DNA from: Roseisolibacter agri
GTDB taxonomy: Bacteria > Gemmatimonadota > Gemmatimonadetes > Gemmatimonadales > Gemmatimonadaceae
Direction: 5' to 3'
Assembly (NCBI RefSeq): GCF_030159095.1
Contig: NZ_BRXS01000006.1
Coordinates: 1-64,000 of the forward strand
DNA length: 64,000 nt
The notes beneath the pieces were generated by a model. It was not told the DNA's origin, ran no database searches, and worked only from the letters and a program-made list of their open reading frames with translations. Of this stretch, positions 1 through 10,540 are shown piece after piece. How positions within the stretch are numbered: position 1 is the first letter of the stretch; each line of letters starts with the position of its first letter. The translations under genes were made by a program, and so were the position numbers.

Positions 1-119
1 CCGGGGCCTTGAGCCCCCTGAAGGGCCGGAGGAGACCACTCCGTCGATAGGGCGCCCGTGGACGGCCAGCAATGGCTTCCAAGCGTAGCGCTCCTAATCG
101 CCCGTGCGGCTTGACTACT
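1..119 (+). rRNA. 23S ribosomal RNA, 3' end (partial)
   Basis: The first ~119 bases match the terminal part of domain VI of 23S rRNA. They contain the conserved CCTGAAGGG and CGTCGATAGG strings, the closing helix, and a GCTTGACT 3' end that corresponds to the GCTTAACC end in E. coli. The 5' part lies outside the window. A 5S gene follows about 100 bases later, as in a normal rRNA operon. The 3' end is placed by eye and may be off by several bases. Confidence 0.9.
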
Positions 120-218
120 CCCCCATAGGGGTAGACGCTTCGAGAGAAGCCGCAATACGACACGCCACTCTGCGTGTTCAGATTCCGATTCTCATCACTT
201 CCACATCGTTTGCCAGTT

Positions 219-338
<120 letters not shown>

Positions 339-347
339 CTCATTCCG

Positions 348-379
348 AAGCCCCCGCGTCATCCGTGACGCGGGGGCTT
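348..379 (+). terminator. Intrinsic terminator of the rRNA operon
   Basis: A perfect 14-bp inverted repeat (AAGCCCCCGCGTCA / TGACGCGGGGGCTT) with a TCCG tetraloop starts about 10 bases after the 5S gene. The downstream U-tract is weak (CGTGTTT), as is common in high-GC genomes. Confidence 0.85.
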
Positions 380-488
380 CGTGTTTGCACCCCATCCGAC
401 TTTGTTTCGGTCGGCTCGGACGTCGTCGCGCGCCGCGGCGGCCACCGTCCATCCGTTGCACGTCCTCCGCCCCCACGCCCAGCCCCGC

Positions 489-1376
489 ATGCCACGCGCC
501 GGGATCGTCACCGTCGTCGGCAAGCCGAACGCCGGGAAGTCCACGCTGCTGAACCGCATCGTCGGCCAGAAGCTCGCCATCACGAGCCCGAAGCCGCAGT
601 CCACGCGCGATCGCGTCGTGGGCATCCGCAGCACGGACGACACGCAGATGGTGGTTCTCGACACGCCCGGCCTGCTGGAGCCGCGCTACGCGCTGCACGC
701 CGCCATGCGCGGCACCGCGATGACCGCGCTGCGCGACGCCGACGTCGTGCTCTACCTGGTCGACGCGACCGAGGGCGAGCCCGCGCCGCTCGAAGACGTC
801 GCGGGCCTGAGTGCCGCGGAGCGGCCGCGCGCACCCGTGCTGCTGGTGTTGAACAAGGTCGACGCCCTGTCCGCCGAGCAGCGCGCGGGGCTCCAGGCCC
901 GCTTTCCGGATGCGGCGCTCGTCTCCGCGCTCGACGGCCACGGCGTCGATGCGCTGCTGGATGCCGCCGCCGCGCGCCTGCCGGAGAGCCCGTTCCTCTA
1001 TCCCGACGACGAGATCAGCACGCAGACGCTGCGCTTCTTCGCCGCGGAGCTGGTGCGCGAGACCGCGCTCGAGCAGCTGGACGACGAGGTGCCGTACAGC
1101 GTGGCCTGCGAGATCGAGGAGTTCCGGGAGAGCCGGTCGCCGGTGTACATTCGGGCGGTCCTGCACGTCGAGCGAGACAGCCAGAAGCGCATCCTGATCG
1201 GAGCCAAGGGGGCGCGCATCCGCGAGATCGGCCGCGCCGCGCGCGCCAAGATCGAGTCGCTGCTCGAGACGCAGGTCTACCTCGACCTGTGGGTGAAGGT
1301 CCTTCCGAACTGGCGTCGCGACCAGCGCGCCCTGCGCCGGCTCGGATACCACCTGCCGCCGGACTCCGACGCATGA
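489..1376 (+). CDS. era: GTPase Era
   Basis: Era is a membrane-associated GTPase that binds the 3' end of 16S rRNA and acts in 30S maturation. The 295-residue product has the P-loop GKPNAGKS at residues 11-18, the G3 motif DTPG near 59, NKVD near 123, and a C-terminal KH domain with the [11 protein letters not shown] signature near 240. The frame is open upstream to an ATG at 381, but that would add 36 non-homologous residues. The ATG at 489, directly before the conserved [10 protein letters not shown] start, gives the usual family length. The stop overlaps the next gene as GCATGA. Its position after an rRNA operon fits a ribosome assembly role. Confidence 0.95.
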   Translation: MPRAGIVTVVGKPNAGKSTLLNRIVGQKLAITSPKPQSTRDRVVGIRSTDDTQMVVLDTPGLLEPRYALHAAMRGTAMTALRDADVVLYLVDATEGEPAPLEDVAGLSAAERPRAPVLLVLNKVDALSAEQRAGLQARFPDAALVSALDGHGVDALLDAAAARLPESPFLYPDDEISTQTLRFFAAELVRETALEQLDDEVPYSVACEIEEFRESRSPVYIRAVLHVERDSQKRILIGAKGARIREIGRAARAKIESLLETQVYLDLWVKVLPNWRRDQRALRRLGYHLPPDSDA

Positions 1377-1540
1377 GCCTCGCCCCACAACTGCTGGCCA
1401 TCCTGGTCTGCCCGAAGTGCAAGGGAGAGCTCGAGTACCGCGAGTCCGAGGCGTCCCTCGTCTGCCGGCACTGCGCGCTTCGCTATCCGGTGCGCGAGGA
1501 CATCCCGATCATGCTCGTGGATGAGGCCTCGCCGCTCTGA
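1373..1540 (+). CDS. Trm112/UPF0434-family zinc-ribbon protein
   Basis: This 55-residue protein carries CPKC near residues 13-16 and CRHC near 32-35, forming a four-cysteine knuckle. It ends with the family pattern [12 protein letters not shown]. The eukaryotic homologue Trm112 activates several methyltransferases; bacterial members (YcaR group) are poorly characterised. Its ATG overlaps the era stop by four bases (ATGA), which implies translational coupling. No partner methyltransferase is adjacent. Confidence 0.88.
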   Translation: MSLAPQLLAILVCPKCKGELEYRESEASLVCRHCALRYPVREDIPIMLVDEASPL

Positions 1541-1544
1541 GGTC

Positions 1545-2537
1545 GTGACGACGCGCGCCCGGCGCGCGCTCGCGCTGCTGACGCTCGCGGGCGCCACACG
1601 CGTTGCGGACGCGCAGTCGATCAACGAGGCGGGCGCGCAGTCCCTCGTGCTCCCACTCGGCGCGCGCACCGTCGGCATCGGCGGCGCGGCCGTCGCGGGG
1701 CAGTTCGGCACCGAGAGCCAGCTCACGAATCCGGCGGGCCTCGGCTTCGCGACGTCGCGCGAGATCGCGCTCCTGCACGGCCAGGACTTCTTCGCGCGGC
1801 GCGACCTGCTGGGCGTCGTGCTGCCGTCGCGCCGTCTGGGGACGTTCGCGGCGTCGGGATACCTGGTGAACCTCGCGGAGACGCCGGCGACCGACGACTT
1901 CGGGAACCAGATCGGCACCGCGTACGTGCGCAGCGTCTCGGCCGCCGCGAGCTACGCCAGCACCGTCGCGCACGACTTCTCGTTCGGTCTGACGTACCGC
2001 GTGATCCAGATGCGCTACGACTGCAGCGGGACGTGCACCGTGCCGGGAGCCCCCGTGGAGGACGAGCCGGTGCGCGGTACGACCAGCATGGTCGATCTCG
2101 GCGCGCAGTACGACTTCCGGAAGCGCGTCCCGATCGCGGTGGGCGCTGCGGTTCGCCATCTCGGGCTGCGGCTGCAGACCAAGGATGCCGATCAGGCGGA
2201 TCCCCTGCCGACGCAGCTCGCGGTGGGCGCGCGCTACGACGTCACCGCGCTCGCGCGGCGCGTGAAGGATGCACGCCTGCGCGTCTCCGCGGACTTCGTG
2301 AACGGCCTTGGCGCAGGCGGCGCGGACCCGGCGGTGCATCTCGGGGCCGAGGGGACGTTCCGCAGCATGATCGCGCTGCGGGGCGGCTGGGTGCAACGCA
2401 CGGGCGACAGTGGGCCGAGCGTGGGATTCGGCTACCAGGGGAAGCGCCTGGGCTTCGACGTCGCGCGTCAGCTGAGCGGGTTCTCGGTGGAGGTCGGCGA
2501 CCCGCCGACGTACGTGGCGCTGCGCTACCTGTTCTGA
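1545..2537 (+). CDS. PorV/PorQ-like outer-membrane protein
   Basis: The 330-residue product has a signal peptide (TTRARRALALL...ADAQ) followed by the AGAQSLVLPLGART and GGAAVAG pattern seen in the PorV/PorQ (OmpP1/FadL-like) family. The rest is alternating beta-strand sequence ending in ALRYLF, a typical barrel C-terminus with final Phe. I chose the GTG at 1545, just after the preceding stop and at the start of the signal peptide; an ATG at 1521 is in frame but would overlap the previous gene. PorV-type proteins serve type IX secretion in Bacteroidota, but no other such genes lie nearby, so a specific role is not claimed. Confidence 0.7.
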   Translation: MTTRARRALALLTLAGATRVADAQSINEAGAQSLVLPLGARTVGIGGAAVAGQFGTESQLTNPAGLGFATSREIALLHGQDFFARRDLLGVVLPSRRLGTFAASGYLVNLAETPATDDFGNQIGTAYVRSVSAAASYASTVAHDFSFGLTYRVIQMRYDCSGTCTVPGAPVEDEPVRGTTSMVDLGAQYDFRKRVPIAVGAAVRHLGLRLQTKDADQADPLPTQLAVGARYDVTALARRVKDARLRVSADFVNGLGAGGADPAVHLGAEGTFRSMIALRGGWVQRTGDSGPSVGFGYQGKRLGFDVARQLSGFSVEVGDPPTYVALRYLF

Positions 2538-2544
2538 TTCCGAC

Positions 2545-3414
2545 ATGCGCGCTCGTCGACTCGTACTCGCCGCGAGCATGCTCGTCGCGCTGGCCTCCAG
2601 CCGTGCGGCCGCGCAGCGTGCGCAGATGGCCGGACTGGCGCGACCTGCCGCGCCCGCGCACGACGCCGACTCCGCCCGCCATGTTGCATCGCGGGTGCTG
2701 GCCGACACGCTGCGTCGCTCCGTGCCCTGGTGGACGCCGGTGGCGTCGGCGGTGCTGCCCGGCTCCGGGCAGGCGGTCATGCGCCAGACGCGCGCGGCGG
2801 GATACGCGGCGCTCGAGCTGTACACGTGGCTGCAGTTCGCCGAGTCGCGCCGGGATGCGCGGCGCGCGCGCGGCGAGTACCGGCGCATCGCGCGCGACAT
2901 CGCGCGGCAGCCGTGCGCCGCCCCGTGTCCGGACGGCGACTGGGACTACTACGAGCGCCTCGAGAATCCCGATTTCGTCGGCAGTGGACGCTTCGACGTC
3001 GTGCCGGGCGGCGAGCTCGATCCCGAGACGACGGACAGCACGTACAACGGCTCGGTCTGGACGCGCGCGCGCCAGCTGTACTTCGGCGGCAACGCGTCGC
3101 TTCCGACGACGGACCCGGCGTACCAGCGTGCGCTGGCCTACTACCGGCAGCACGCCTACGGCGACGCCTATCTCTGGAGCTGGCGCGACCGCCAGAACCT
3201 GCTCGGCGAGTACCGGCTGACGATCAAGCGGCAGAACAGCGCCGACCGGGCAGCCACGAACGCGATGGGCGTGCTGATCGCGAACCGGATGCTGAGCCTC
3301 GTCGACGCGTTCGTGACGCTGCGCGTGCGACGCCTCGGGCCGAGCGGGCCGTCGGAGCTCTCCGCAACGGTCCCGTGGGAGCGCCTCCCGGGGCTGGGCC
3401 GTCCGCGGCGCTGA
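2545..3414 (+). CDS. Secreted/membrane protein, DUF5683-like
   Basis: The 289-residue product starts with a clear signal peptide ending in ASSRAAAQ. A hydrophobic segment near residues 68-100 includes SAVLPGSGQAVMRQTRAAGY, resembling the PGxGQ signature of DUF5683/TM2-type proteins. A long charged region rich in Arg, Tyr and Trp follows, then a second hydrophobic patch (MGVLIANRMLSLVDAFV). It begins 7 bases after the PorV-like gene and is probably co-transcribed with it. Function unknown; the family call rests on one motif. Confidence 0.6.
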   Translation: MRARRLVLAASMLVALASSRAAAQRAQMAGLARPAAPAHDADSARHVASRVLADTLRRSVPWWTPVASAVLPGSGQAVMRQTRAAGYAALELYTWLQFAESRRDARRARGEYRRIARDIARQPCAAPCPDGDWDYYERLENPDFVGSGRFDVVPGGELDPETTDSTYNGSVWTRARQLYFGGNASLPTTDPAYQRALAYYRQHAYGDAYLWSWRDRQNLLGEYRLTIKRQNSADRAATNAMGVLIANRMLSLVDAFVTLRVRRLGPSGPSELSATVPWERLPGLGRPRR

Positions 3415-3475
3415 CCGACCGTGGCGGCGCGCTTCGTACCCTTCCGTTTCCTGGCCGGAGCGCCGATCGTCGTTC

Positions 3476-4645
3476 ATGACCACCGCCCGCGCGGCCGCGC
3501 CGGCGGTTGCCGTCGCGCCCATCCCGTCTCCTGACACGACCGCCTCAGTGAGCGCCGTGCCCCATCGACTGCCGCCGGACACGATGCTCGACGACGCGCC
3601 GGACGCGTCGTCGGGGGCGCCGTCCGAGCCGCGCGGTGGAGCCGCGATCGAGGGAGCGCGCGTGCGGACGGTCCGGACCGGCCACCTGGTCGTCCTGGCG
3701 GTCGCGACGGCCGCGCCTCTGCCGACCGAGGTCGCCCGCTGGATCGGAGCACAGGCGCTCCGTCGCGTGCGCTACACGGCGGCGGACCAGGTGCTCGATG
3801 ACGCGCTGCGCGTTCGGCCCGAAGCGATCATCGTCGACGGACGGGGCGGGGGCGCCGCGGAGGCGGCCGCCGCGTGCCGGCGTGTGAAGGCCGACTCGTT
3901 CACCGGGATCGTACCGGTTGCGGTCGTGGTGGACGACGCGCTCGCCGCGCGGGAGGCGTTCGCGTACGGCGCCGACGAGGTGCTGCGGTCCGATGCGGCC
4001 GCGTGGGAGGTCGAGGCGCGTCTGGACGCGCTGCTGCGGCGCGCCGCGCGCGACGTGGGCGTGCACCCGACGACGCGGCTGCCCGGCACGCCGGAGATCG
4101 AGGCCGAGCTGGGGCGCCGACTCGGGGCGGAGGAACGCTTCGCCGCGTGCTACGCCGACCTCGATCACTTCAAGGAGTTCAACGACCGGTACGGCTACAA
4201 CGAGGGCGACCGCGTGATCCGCATGGTCGCGCGCATCCTCCACGACGCCGTCAAGGGCGTATCGGGCGAGGCGGGCTTCGTGGGCCACATCGGCGGCGAC
4301 GACTTCCTGTTCATCGTGCCGCTGGACGACGTCGCGCCGGTCTGCGACATCATCGTCGAGACGTTCGAGCTGCTGACGCCCTACCAGTACTCGGAGGCGG
4401 ACCGCCGCGCCGGGTACTACTTCGGGAAGGACCGCCGCGGTCAGCTGCACCGCGTGCCCCTGATGTCGCTCTCGATCGGCATCGCCACCAACGAGCGCCG
4501 CCGCTACACCGAGGCGACGCAGATCAGCCGTCTGGCTTCGGAGATGAAGACCTACGCCAAGGCGCAGCCCGGGTCGCTGTACGCCGTCGATCGACGGACG
4601 GACGCGCAGGCCGAGGGCGGCCCACGTTCTGGAGACGAGGGATGA
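3476..4645 (+). CDS. GGDEF-domain protein with degenerate receiver-like N-terminus
   Basis: This 389-residue protein has a disordered N-terminus (~60 residues), a receiver-like alpha/beta domain (~65-195) and a GGDEF domain (~200-375). The receiver region shows VDGRGGG where a phospho-acceptor Asp would sit. The GGDEF domain keeps the metal-binding YADLDHFKEFNDRYG and an active-site loop reading GGDDF rather than GGDEF. No RxxD inhibitory site is visible at the usual place. About 25 extra residues (YQYSEADRRAGYYFGKDRRG) sit between GGDDF and the final SLSIGIA strand. It may make c-di-GMP or only bind nucleotide. The stop overlaps the next ATG (ATGA). Confidence 0.8.
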   Translation: MTTARAAAPAVAVAPIPSPDTTASVSAVPHRLPPDTMLDDAPDASSGAPSEPRGGAAIEGARVRTVRTGHLVVLAVATAAPLPTEVARWIGAQALRRVRYTAADQVLDDALRVRPEAIIVDGRGGGAAEAAAACRRVKADSFTGIVPVAVVVDDALAAREAFAYGADEVLRSDAAAWEVEARLDALLRRAARDVGVHPTTRLPGTPEIEAELGRRLGAEERFAACYADLDHFKEFNDRYGYNEGDRVIRMVARILHDAVKGVSGEAGFVGHIGGDDFLFIVPLDDVAPVCDIIVETFELLTPYQYSEADRRAGYYFGKDRRGQLHRVPLMSLSIGIATNERRRYTEATQISRLASEMKTYAKAQPGSLYAVDRRTDAQAEGGPRSGDEG

Positions 4646-5430
4646 ACGTCACCTGCCCGGAGTGCCGGTCGATCTTCCGCGTGGACCCGGCGAAGGTGCC
4701 GGCCGGCGGCGTCCGCGCGCGCTGCTCCGTCTGCGGCGGCATCTTCCCGGTGGCGCCCGAGGCGCGGCCGCGCGCCGTCCACGCCGCCGCGGAGGTCGAC
4801 CGTCGCCGCACGCCGCAGATGCCCGCGCCGGCGATCCCGACCCCCGCCGCGGCCATGCCGAGCGTTTCCGCGCCGAGCGCGCCCGAGCGCCCGGTGCCGC
4901 GGCACGAGCCGCCGGCCAACCCGCTGCCCGAACCGGCGAAGGACGCCTCGATCTGGGGCTCCCCGGCGGCGGTGCCCGCACAGCGGTTCACCGCGCCCGC
5001 GGCCCCGGAGTTCGGCGCGCCGAGCGCCCCCGCGATGCCGACGCCGCCCGCGATGCCGGCCGTGGCGGCCGCCGCACCTGCACCTGCACCTGCACCTGCA
5101 CCCGCGCCGGAGCCGCCCCCGACGCCCGCGCCGGCTGCCGCTCCCGCGGAGGCGCCCACGCGCCGGCCGGTGAATCCGTACCTGTCGAACGACCCGAACC
5201 AGAAGGCGCGCCGCCTGGCGCGCGCGCTCGTGTCGGATCTGATCGCCTACCACCCGCAGAAGCGCGAGGAAGGGCTGCGCGCCGGGACGCTCAAGCAGCT
5301 GTTCCGCGACGAGATCCGGAAGAGCTGGGAGGAGTACGTGGAGCAGGTGGGCGCGCCGCTGGCGGAGTCGACGCCGCACTTCCAGGATGCGCTGAACGAC
5401 CTGCTCGCCGGCGGGCGCAAGGTGTTCTAG
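4642..5430 (+). CDS. Zinc-ribbon (MJ0042-type) protein with Pro/Ala-rich linker
   Basis: The 262-residue protein opens with CPECRSIFRVDPAKVPAGG...CSVCGG, the MJ0042 zinc-finger pattern found at the N-terminus of many uncharacterised delta-proteobacterial and Gemmatimonadal proteins. Residues ~50-175 are low-complexity Pro/Ala. The C-terminus (~180-262) is a compact, probably helical domain (NQKARRLARALVSDLIAYHP). No transmembrane segment is evident. It is translationally coupled to the upstream GGDEF protein, so a joint signalling role is plausible but unproven. Confidence 0.75.
   Translation: MNVTCPECRSIFRVDPAKVPAGGVRARCSVCGGIFPVAPEARPRAVHAAAEVDRRRTPQMPAPAIPTPAAAMPSVSAPSAPERPVPRHEPPANPLPEPAKDASIWGSPAAVPAQRFTAPAAPEFGAPSAPAMPTPPAMPAVAAAAPAPAPAPAPAPEPPPTPAPAAAPAEAPTRRPVNPYLSNDPNQKARRLARALVSDLIAYHPQKREEGLRAGTLKQLFRDEIRKSWEEYVEQVGAPLAESTPHFQDALNDLLAGGRKVF
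5074..5103 (+). repeat. Hexanucleotide tandem repeat (GCACCT)n
   Basis: Four perfect GCACCT units followed by one GCACCC unit encode an Ala-Pro run in the linker of the zinc-ribbon protein. Unit-number change would keep the reading frame and alter linker length only. Confidence 0.9.
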
Positions 5431-5482
5431 GACGCACGGGGCGGCCGCGTCGCGCCCGCACGCGCGCGCCGGCCGGTCCTGC

Positions 5483-5488
5483 TATAAT
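5483..5488 (+). promoter_or_regulatory. Putative -10 element upstream of prfB
   Basis: A perfect TATAAT stands out in otherwise GC-only sequence, 53 bases after the previous stop and 151 bases before prfB. No good -35 hexamer is visible 17 bases upstream, so the promoter call is tentative. Transcription from here would begin just before the long hairpin at 5509-5545. Confidence 0.5.
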
Positions 5489-5508
5489 TCGGACACCTGG
5501 CGACCGGT

Positions 5509-5545
5509 CCACCGGGCCGCCCTCCGCGGGAGGGCGGCCCGGTGG
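5509..5545 (+). other. Perfect 17-bp hairpin in prfB leader
   Basis: The inverted repeat has 17 paired bases (left arm 5509-5525, right arm 5529-5545) and a 3-base GCG loop. No T-tract follows. A second 7-bp hairpin (GGTCCGA / TCGGACC) lies at 5579-5596. The large one could terminate upstream transcription, or structure the 5' end of the prfB mRNA if the TATAAT at 5483 is used. Confidence 0.75.
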
Positions 5546-5638
5546 CACACGTGGCGCCGGTGTGCGTGCGCTCCCGGCGGTCCGACCGATCGGACCCGGA
5601 CGCCACGCCCCTTCACGAACCCCAGAGGATCGCCCGCG

Positions 5639-6757
5639 ATGGACATGGAGCGCGTGCGGCAGCTCGACAGGCAGACCGAACGGGTCGCCGAGCTGCGGAG
5701 GTATCTTTGACGTCGACGGCAAGCGGGACCAGCTGGAGCAGCACGAAGCGCGGATGAGCGAGCCGGGCTTCTGGGACAACCAGGAGCGCGCGCAGGACAT
5801 CGTGCAGCAGGTGAAGACGCTGCGCAGCTGGCTGGAGCCGTTCGACACGCTGGCGGCGCGCGTGGACGGCGCGCGCGAGATGCGCGAGCTGCTGGAGGTG
5901 GAGCCGGACCCGGACATGGAGTCCGAGGTCGAGCGCGAGATCGACGCGGCCGAGGACGAGCTCCGCTCGTTCGAGCTGAAGTCGCTGCTCCAGGGTCCCG
6001 ACGACCACCGGGACGCGCAGGTCGAGATCAGCGCCGGCGCCGGCGGCACGGAGGCGCAGGACTGGGCGCAGATGCTGATGCGCATGTACACGCGCTGGGC
6101 CGAGCGCCGTGGCTTCGAGATCGAGATCCTCGACCTGTCCGAGGGCGAGGAGGCCGGCATCAAGGGCGCCGTGCTGGAGATCAAGGGCCAGTACGCGTTC
6201 GGCTTCCTGCGCGCGGAGACGGGCGTGCACCGTCTCGTGCGCATCTCGCCGTTCGACGCGCAGGCGCGGCGTCACACGAGCTTCGCCTCGGTGTTCGTGT
6301 ATCCGGTGGTGGACACGGACATCAACATCGAGGTGCGCGACGAGGACATCGTGATGGAGGTCTTCCGCGCGAGCGGCGCCGGCGGCCAGCACGTCAACAA
6401 GACGTCGTCCGCGGTGCGCCTGCGCCACACGCCATCGGGCGTGGTGGTGTCGTCCCAGCAGGAGCGGTCGCAGTTCAAGAACCGCGCGACCGCGATGAAG
6501 ATGCTGAAGAACAAGCTGTACAACATCGAGCTGGAGAAGCAGCTCGCCGCGAAGGCCGCGATCGACGCCACCAAGAGCGACGTCAGCTTCGGGAGCCAGA
6601 TCCGCAGCTACGTGTTCCAGCCCTACACGATGGTGAACGACCACCGCACCGAGCTGAAGATCCCCGACGTCCAGAAGGTGATGGACGGCGCGATCGACCC
6701 GTTCATCGAAGCGTACCTGAAGGAGCACGGGGCCGGCGGCTCGTCGGGGAGGGCGGC

Positions 6758-6761
<4 letters not shown>
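5639..6761 (+). CDS. prfB: Peptide chain release factor 2, with programmed +1 frameshift
   Basis: RF2 releases peptides at UGA and UAA. Translation starts at the ATG at 5639 and reads 23 codons to CTT TGA C. The in-frame UGA is at 5708-5710. A +1 slip on CTT joins the frame at GAC (5709) and continues to 6761, giving about 373 residues. A Shine-Dalgarno-like GGAGG lies three bases before CTT, exactly as in the autoregulated E. coli gene. The body shows the stop-recognition SPF tripeptide (VRISPFDAQ) and the catalytic GGQ loop ([15 protein letters not shown]). Because the site senses RF2 scarcity, expression is self-regulated. The stop overlaps the lysS GTG. It is not a pseudogene. Confidence 0.96.
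5698..5711 (+). promoter_or_regulatory. RF2 +1 programmed frameshift site
   Basis: The string GGAGGTATCTTTGAC holds the internal Shine-Dalgarno-like GGAGG, the slippery CTT codon, the poor-context UGA stop and the C that follows it. This matches the well-known prfB recoding signal. Confidence 0.95.
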
Positions 6762-8332
<1,571 letters not shown>

Positions 8333-8339
8333 CCTGGCC

Positions 8340-9662
8340 ATGACCACCGTGACCGCGCCGCGCCCGCGCGTGCGGACGCCGGCGGTGCCGGCGCCGGCGC
8401 GGTCGCTGGCGCGCCTGGAGCTGGCGATCGCGTGGCGCTACCTGCGCAGCCGCCGCGGCTCGAGCCTGCTCTCGCTCATCAGCATGATCGCCATGGGCGG
8501 CGTGATGGTGGGCGTGAGCGCGCTGATCCTGATCATGGGCGTGATGAACGGGCTGCAGCGCGACCTGCGCGACAAGATCCTCGTCGGCAGCCCCGACATC
8601 CGCGTGCTCACGTTCGGCGAGGGGCTGAAGATGGACGGCTGGCGCGACGCGCTGGCGAAGGTCAAGGCGAACCGGAACGTCGTCGCCGTCGCGCCGGTGG
8701 TGCTGACGCAGGGGCTGATCCGGAAGCGGGGGAGCGCCGGCTTCGACGCCGGCGCGCAGATCGCGGGCATCGAGCCCGAGGGTCCGGGCGTGCCCGACGT
8801 GACGTCGATCCGCCAGCACGCGATCATGGGCAACTTCCGCTTCATCACCGGCGACGGCGAGAAGCGCGGCGCGGTGCTCGGCAAGCGGCTGGCGGAGAGC
8901 CTGAACGTCTGGCCCGGCGACTCGATCACGATCGTCACGAGCGCGCAGGGCGCGACCAACCCGCTCACCGGCGAGCCGACGCCCATCTTCGAGAACTTCC
9001 AGGTCACGGGCGTCGTGGAGACCGGGATGTTCGAGTACGACAACGCCTACCTGTTCGTCGCGCTGCCCCACGCGCAGCGCATGGCGGGACTGGGCGATGC
9101 GGTGACCGGGCTCGAGGTGCGCACGCGAGACCGCTGGCACGCGAGCGAGGTCGCGCGCGAGCTGTTCGACACGCTCAAGTTCCCGTACCGCACGGTGGAC
9201 TGGCAGGAGCAGAACAGCTCCCTCTTCCAGGCGCTCAAGCTGGAGAAGCTCGGCATGGGCGTGATCCTGCTGCTGATCGTGCTGGTGGCGGCGTTCAACA
9301 TCGTCAGCACGCTCACGATGGTCGTCACGGACAAGACGCGCGAGATCGGCATCCTGAAGGCGATGGGGCTGCCCGCGCGCAGCGTGCGGCGGATCTTCTT
9401 CCTGCAGGGCCTCGTGATCGGCCTCGTGGGGACGGTCGGCGGGATGCTGCTCGGACTCGGCGCGTCGATCGCGCTCGGGCACTACAAGTTCATCAAGCTC
9501 GATCCCGCGGTGTACTTCATCGATCACCTGCCCGTGTCGACCGAGCCGCTGGACGTGCTGATCACGGTGGGCGCGAGCGTGCTCGTGGCGGCGCTGGCGA
9601 CGCTCTATCCGGCCAACCAGGCGGCGAAGCTGTATCCGCTCGAAGCCATCCGTCACGAATGA
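8340..9662 (+). CDS. lolC: Lipoprotein-releasing ABC transporter permease LolC/LolE family
   Basis: The 440-residue inner-membrane permease has the family layout: one N-terminal helix (SLISMIAMGGVMVGVSALILIMGV), a large periplasmic domain (~75-290), then three C-terminal helices. LolCDE extracts outer-membrane lipoproteins from the inner membrane. Only one permease gene is present, so a homodimer or a hybrid LolF-like subunit would pair with LolD. The ATPase gene follows with an ATGA overlap. Confidence 0.9.
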   Translation: MTTVTAPRPRVRTPAVPAPARSLARLELAIAWRYLRSRRGSSLLSLISMIAMGGVMVGVSALILIMGVMNGLQRDLRDKILVGSPDIRVLTFGEGLKMDGWRDALAKVKANRNVVAVAPVVLTQGLIRKRGSAGFDAGAQIAGIEPEGPGVPDVTSIRQHAIMGNFRFITGDGEKRGAVLGKRLAESLNVWPGDSITIVTSAQGATNPLTGEPTPIFENFQVTGVVETGMFEYDNAYLFVALPHAQRMAGLGDAVTGLEVRTRDRWHASEVARELFDTLKFPYRTVDWQEQNSSLFQALKLEKLGMGVILLLIVLVAAFNIVSTLTMVVTDKTREIGILKAMGLPARSVRRIFFLQGLVIGLVGTVGGMLLGLGASIALGHYKFIKLDPAVYFIDHLPVSTEPLDVLITVGASVLVAALATLYPANQAAKLYPLEAIRHE

Positions 9663-10408
9663 GCGGCGCGCTGCCCCTGGACGACGCGCTGCGGAGCGGC
9701 GAGGGCGACGCCCCCGTGCTCGAGGCGCGCGACGTGACGAAGGAGTACCGCGGCGGCGACGGCGCGGTGCTGCGCATCCTCGACGGCGTATCGCTATCGG
9801 TGCGGCGTGGAGAGATGGTGGCGATCGTCGGCGCGAGCGGGGCGGGCAAGAGCACGCTGCTGCACGTGCTGGGCGCGCTGGAGCGCCCGACGCGCGGTGA
9901 CGTGTGGCTGGCCGGCCGCTCGATCGCGGGGCGCGACGACGAGACGCTGGCGGCGCTGCGCAACCACGCGGTGGGCTTCGTCTTCCAGTTCCACCACCTC
10001 CTGCGCGAGTTCAGCGCGCTGGAGAACGTGATGATGCCGCTGCGCATCGCCGGCCACACGCCGCAGGAGGCGGAGGGGCGCGCGGCGGACCTGCTGGAGC
10101 GCGTGGGGCTCGGCGGCCGGCTGCACCACCGACCGGCGGCGCTCTCGGGCGGCGAGCAGCAGCGCGCCGCGGTCGCGCGCGCGCTGGCGGCGGATCCGGC
10201 GGTCCTGCTGGCCGACGAGCCGTCAGGCAACCTGGATCACGCCAACGCCGAGCGGCTGCACGACCTGTTCGCGGCGCTCGCGCGCGACATGGAGCTCGGG
10301 ATGGTCGTCGTCACCCACAACCGGTCGCTCGCGCAGCGCGCCGACCGCGCGCTGCTGCTGGAGGATGCCCGGCTGGTGGACGCCGACATGCGGGAGGGCG
10401 TCGCATGA
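9659..10408 (+). CDS. lolD: Lipoprotein-releasing ABC transporter ATPase LolD
   Basis: This 249-residue ATPase shows Walker A GASGAGKS, signature LSGGEQQRAAVARAL, Walker B VLLADEPSGNLD and a switch His (VVVTHN). It energises release of lipoproteins by the adjacent permease. The ATG was chosen because it overlaps the lolC stop by four bases and precedes the conserved VLEARDVTKEYR start. Confidence 0.93.
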   Translation: MSGALPLDDALRSGEGDAPVLEARDVTKEYRGGDGAVLRILDGVSLSVRRGEMVAIVGASGAGKSTLLHVLGALERPTRGDVWLAGRSIAGRDDETLAALRNHAVGFVFQFHHLLREFSALENVMMPLRIAGHTPQEAEGRAADLLERVGLGGRLHHRPAALSGGEQQRAAVARALAADPAVLLADEPSGNLDHANAERLHDLFAALARDMELGMVVVTHNRSLAQRADRALLLEDARLVDADMREGVA

Positions 10409-10540
10409 GCGCCCGCCGCGCGGCGGCGCCGCTCGCCGACGGGGCCGGCGCGCCCCGGATGGCGCCGTCCGCCCGGGCGTGCCAACTTCCGGGTGCGGGT
10501 CGGCGCGCGGCCAGCGCGCGCCGTGTCGGGCGAGGTGACG

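Noticed and set aside
5639-5710. prfB as a pseudogene with an early stop
   Set aside because: The stop is the known programmed frameshift signal.
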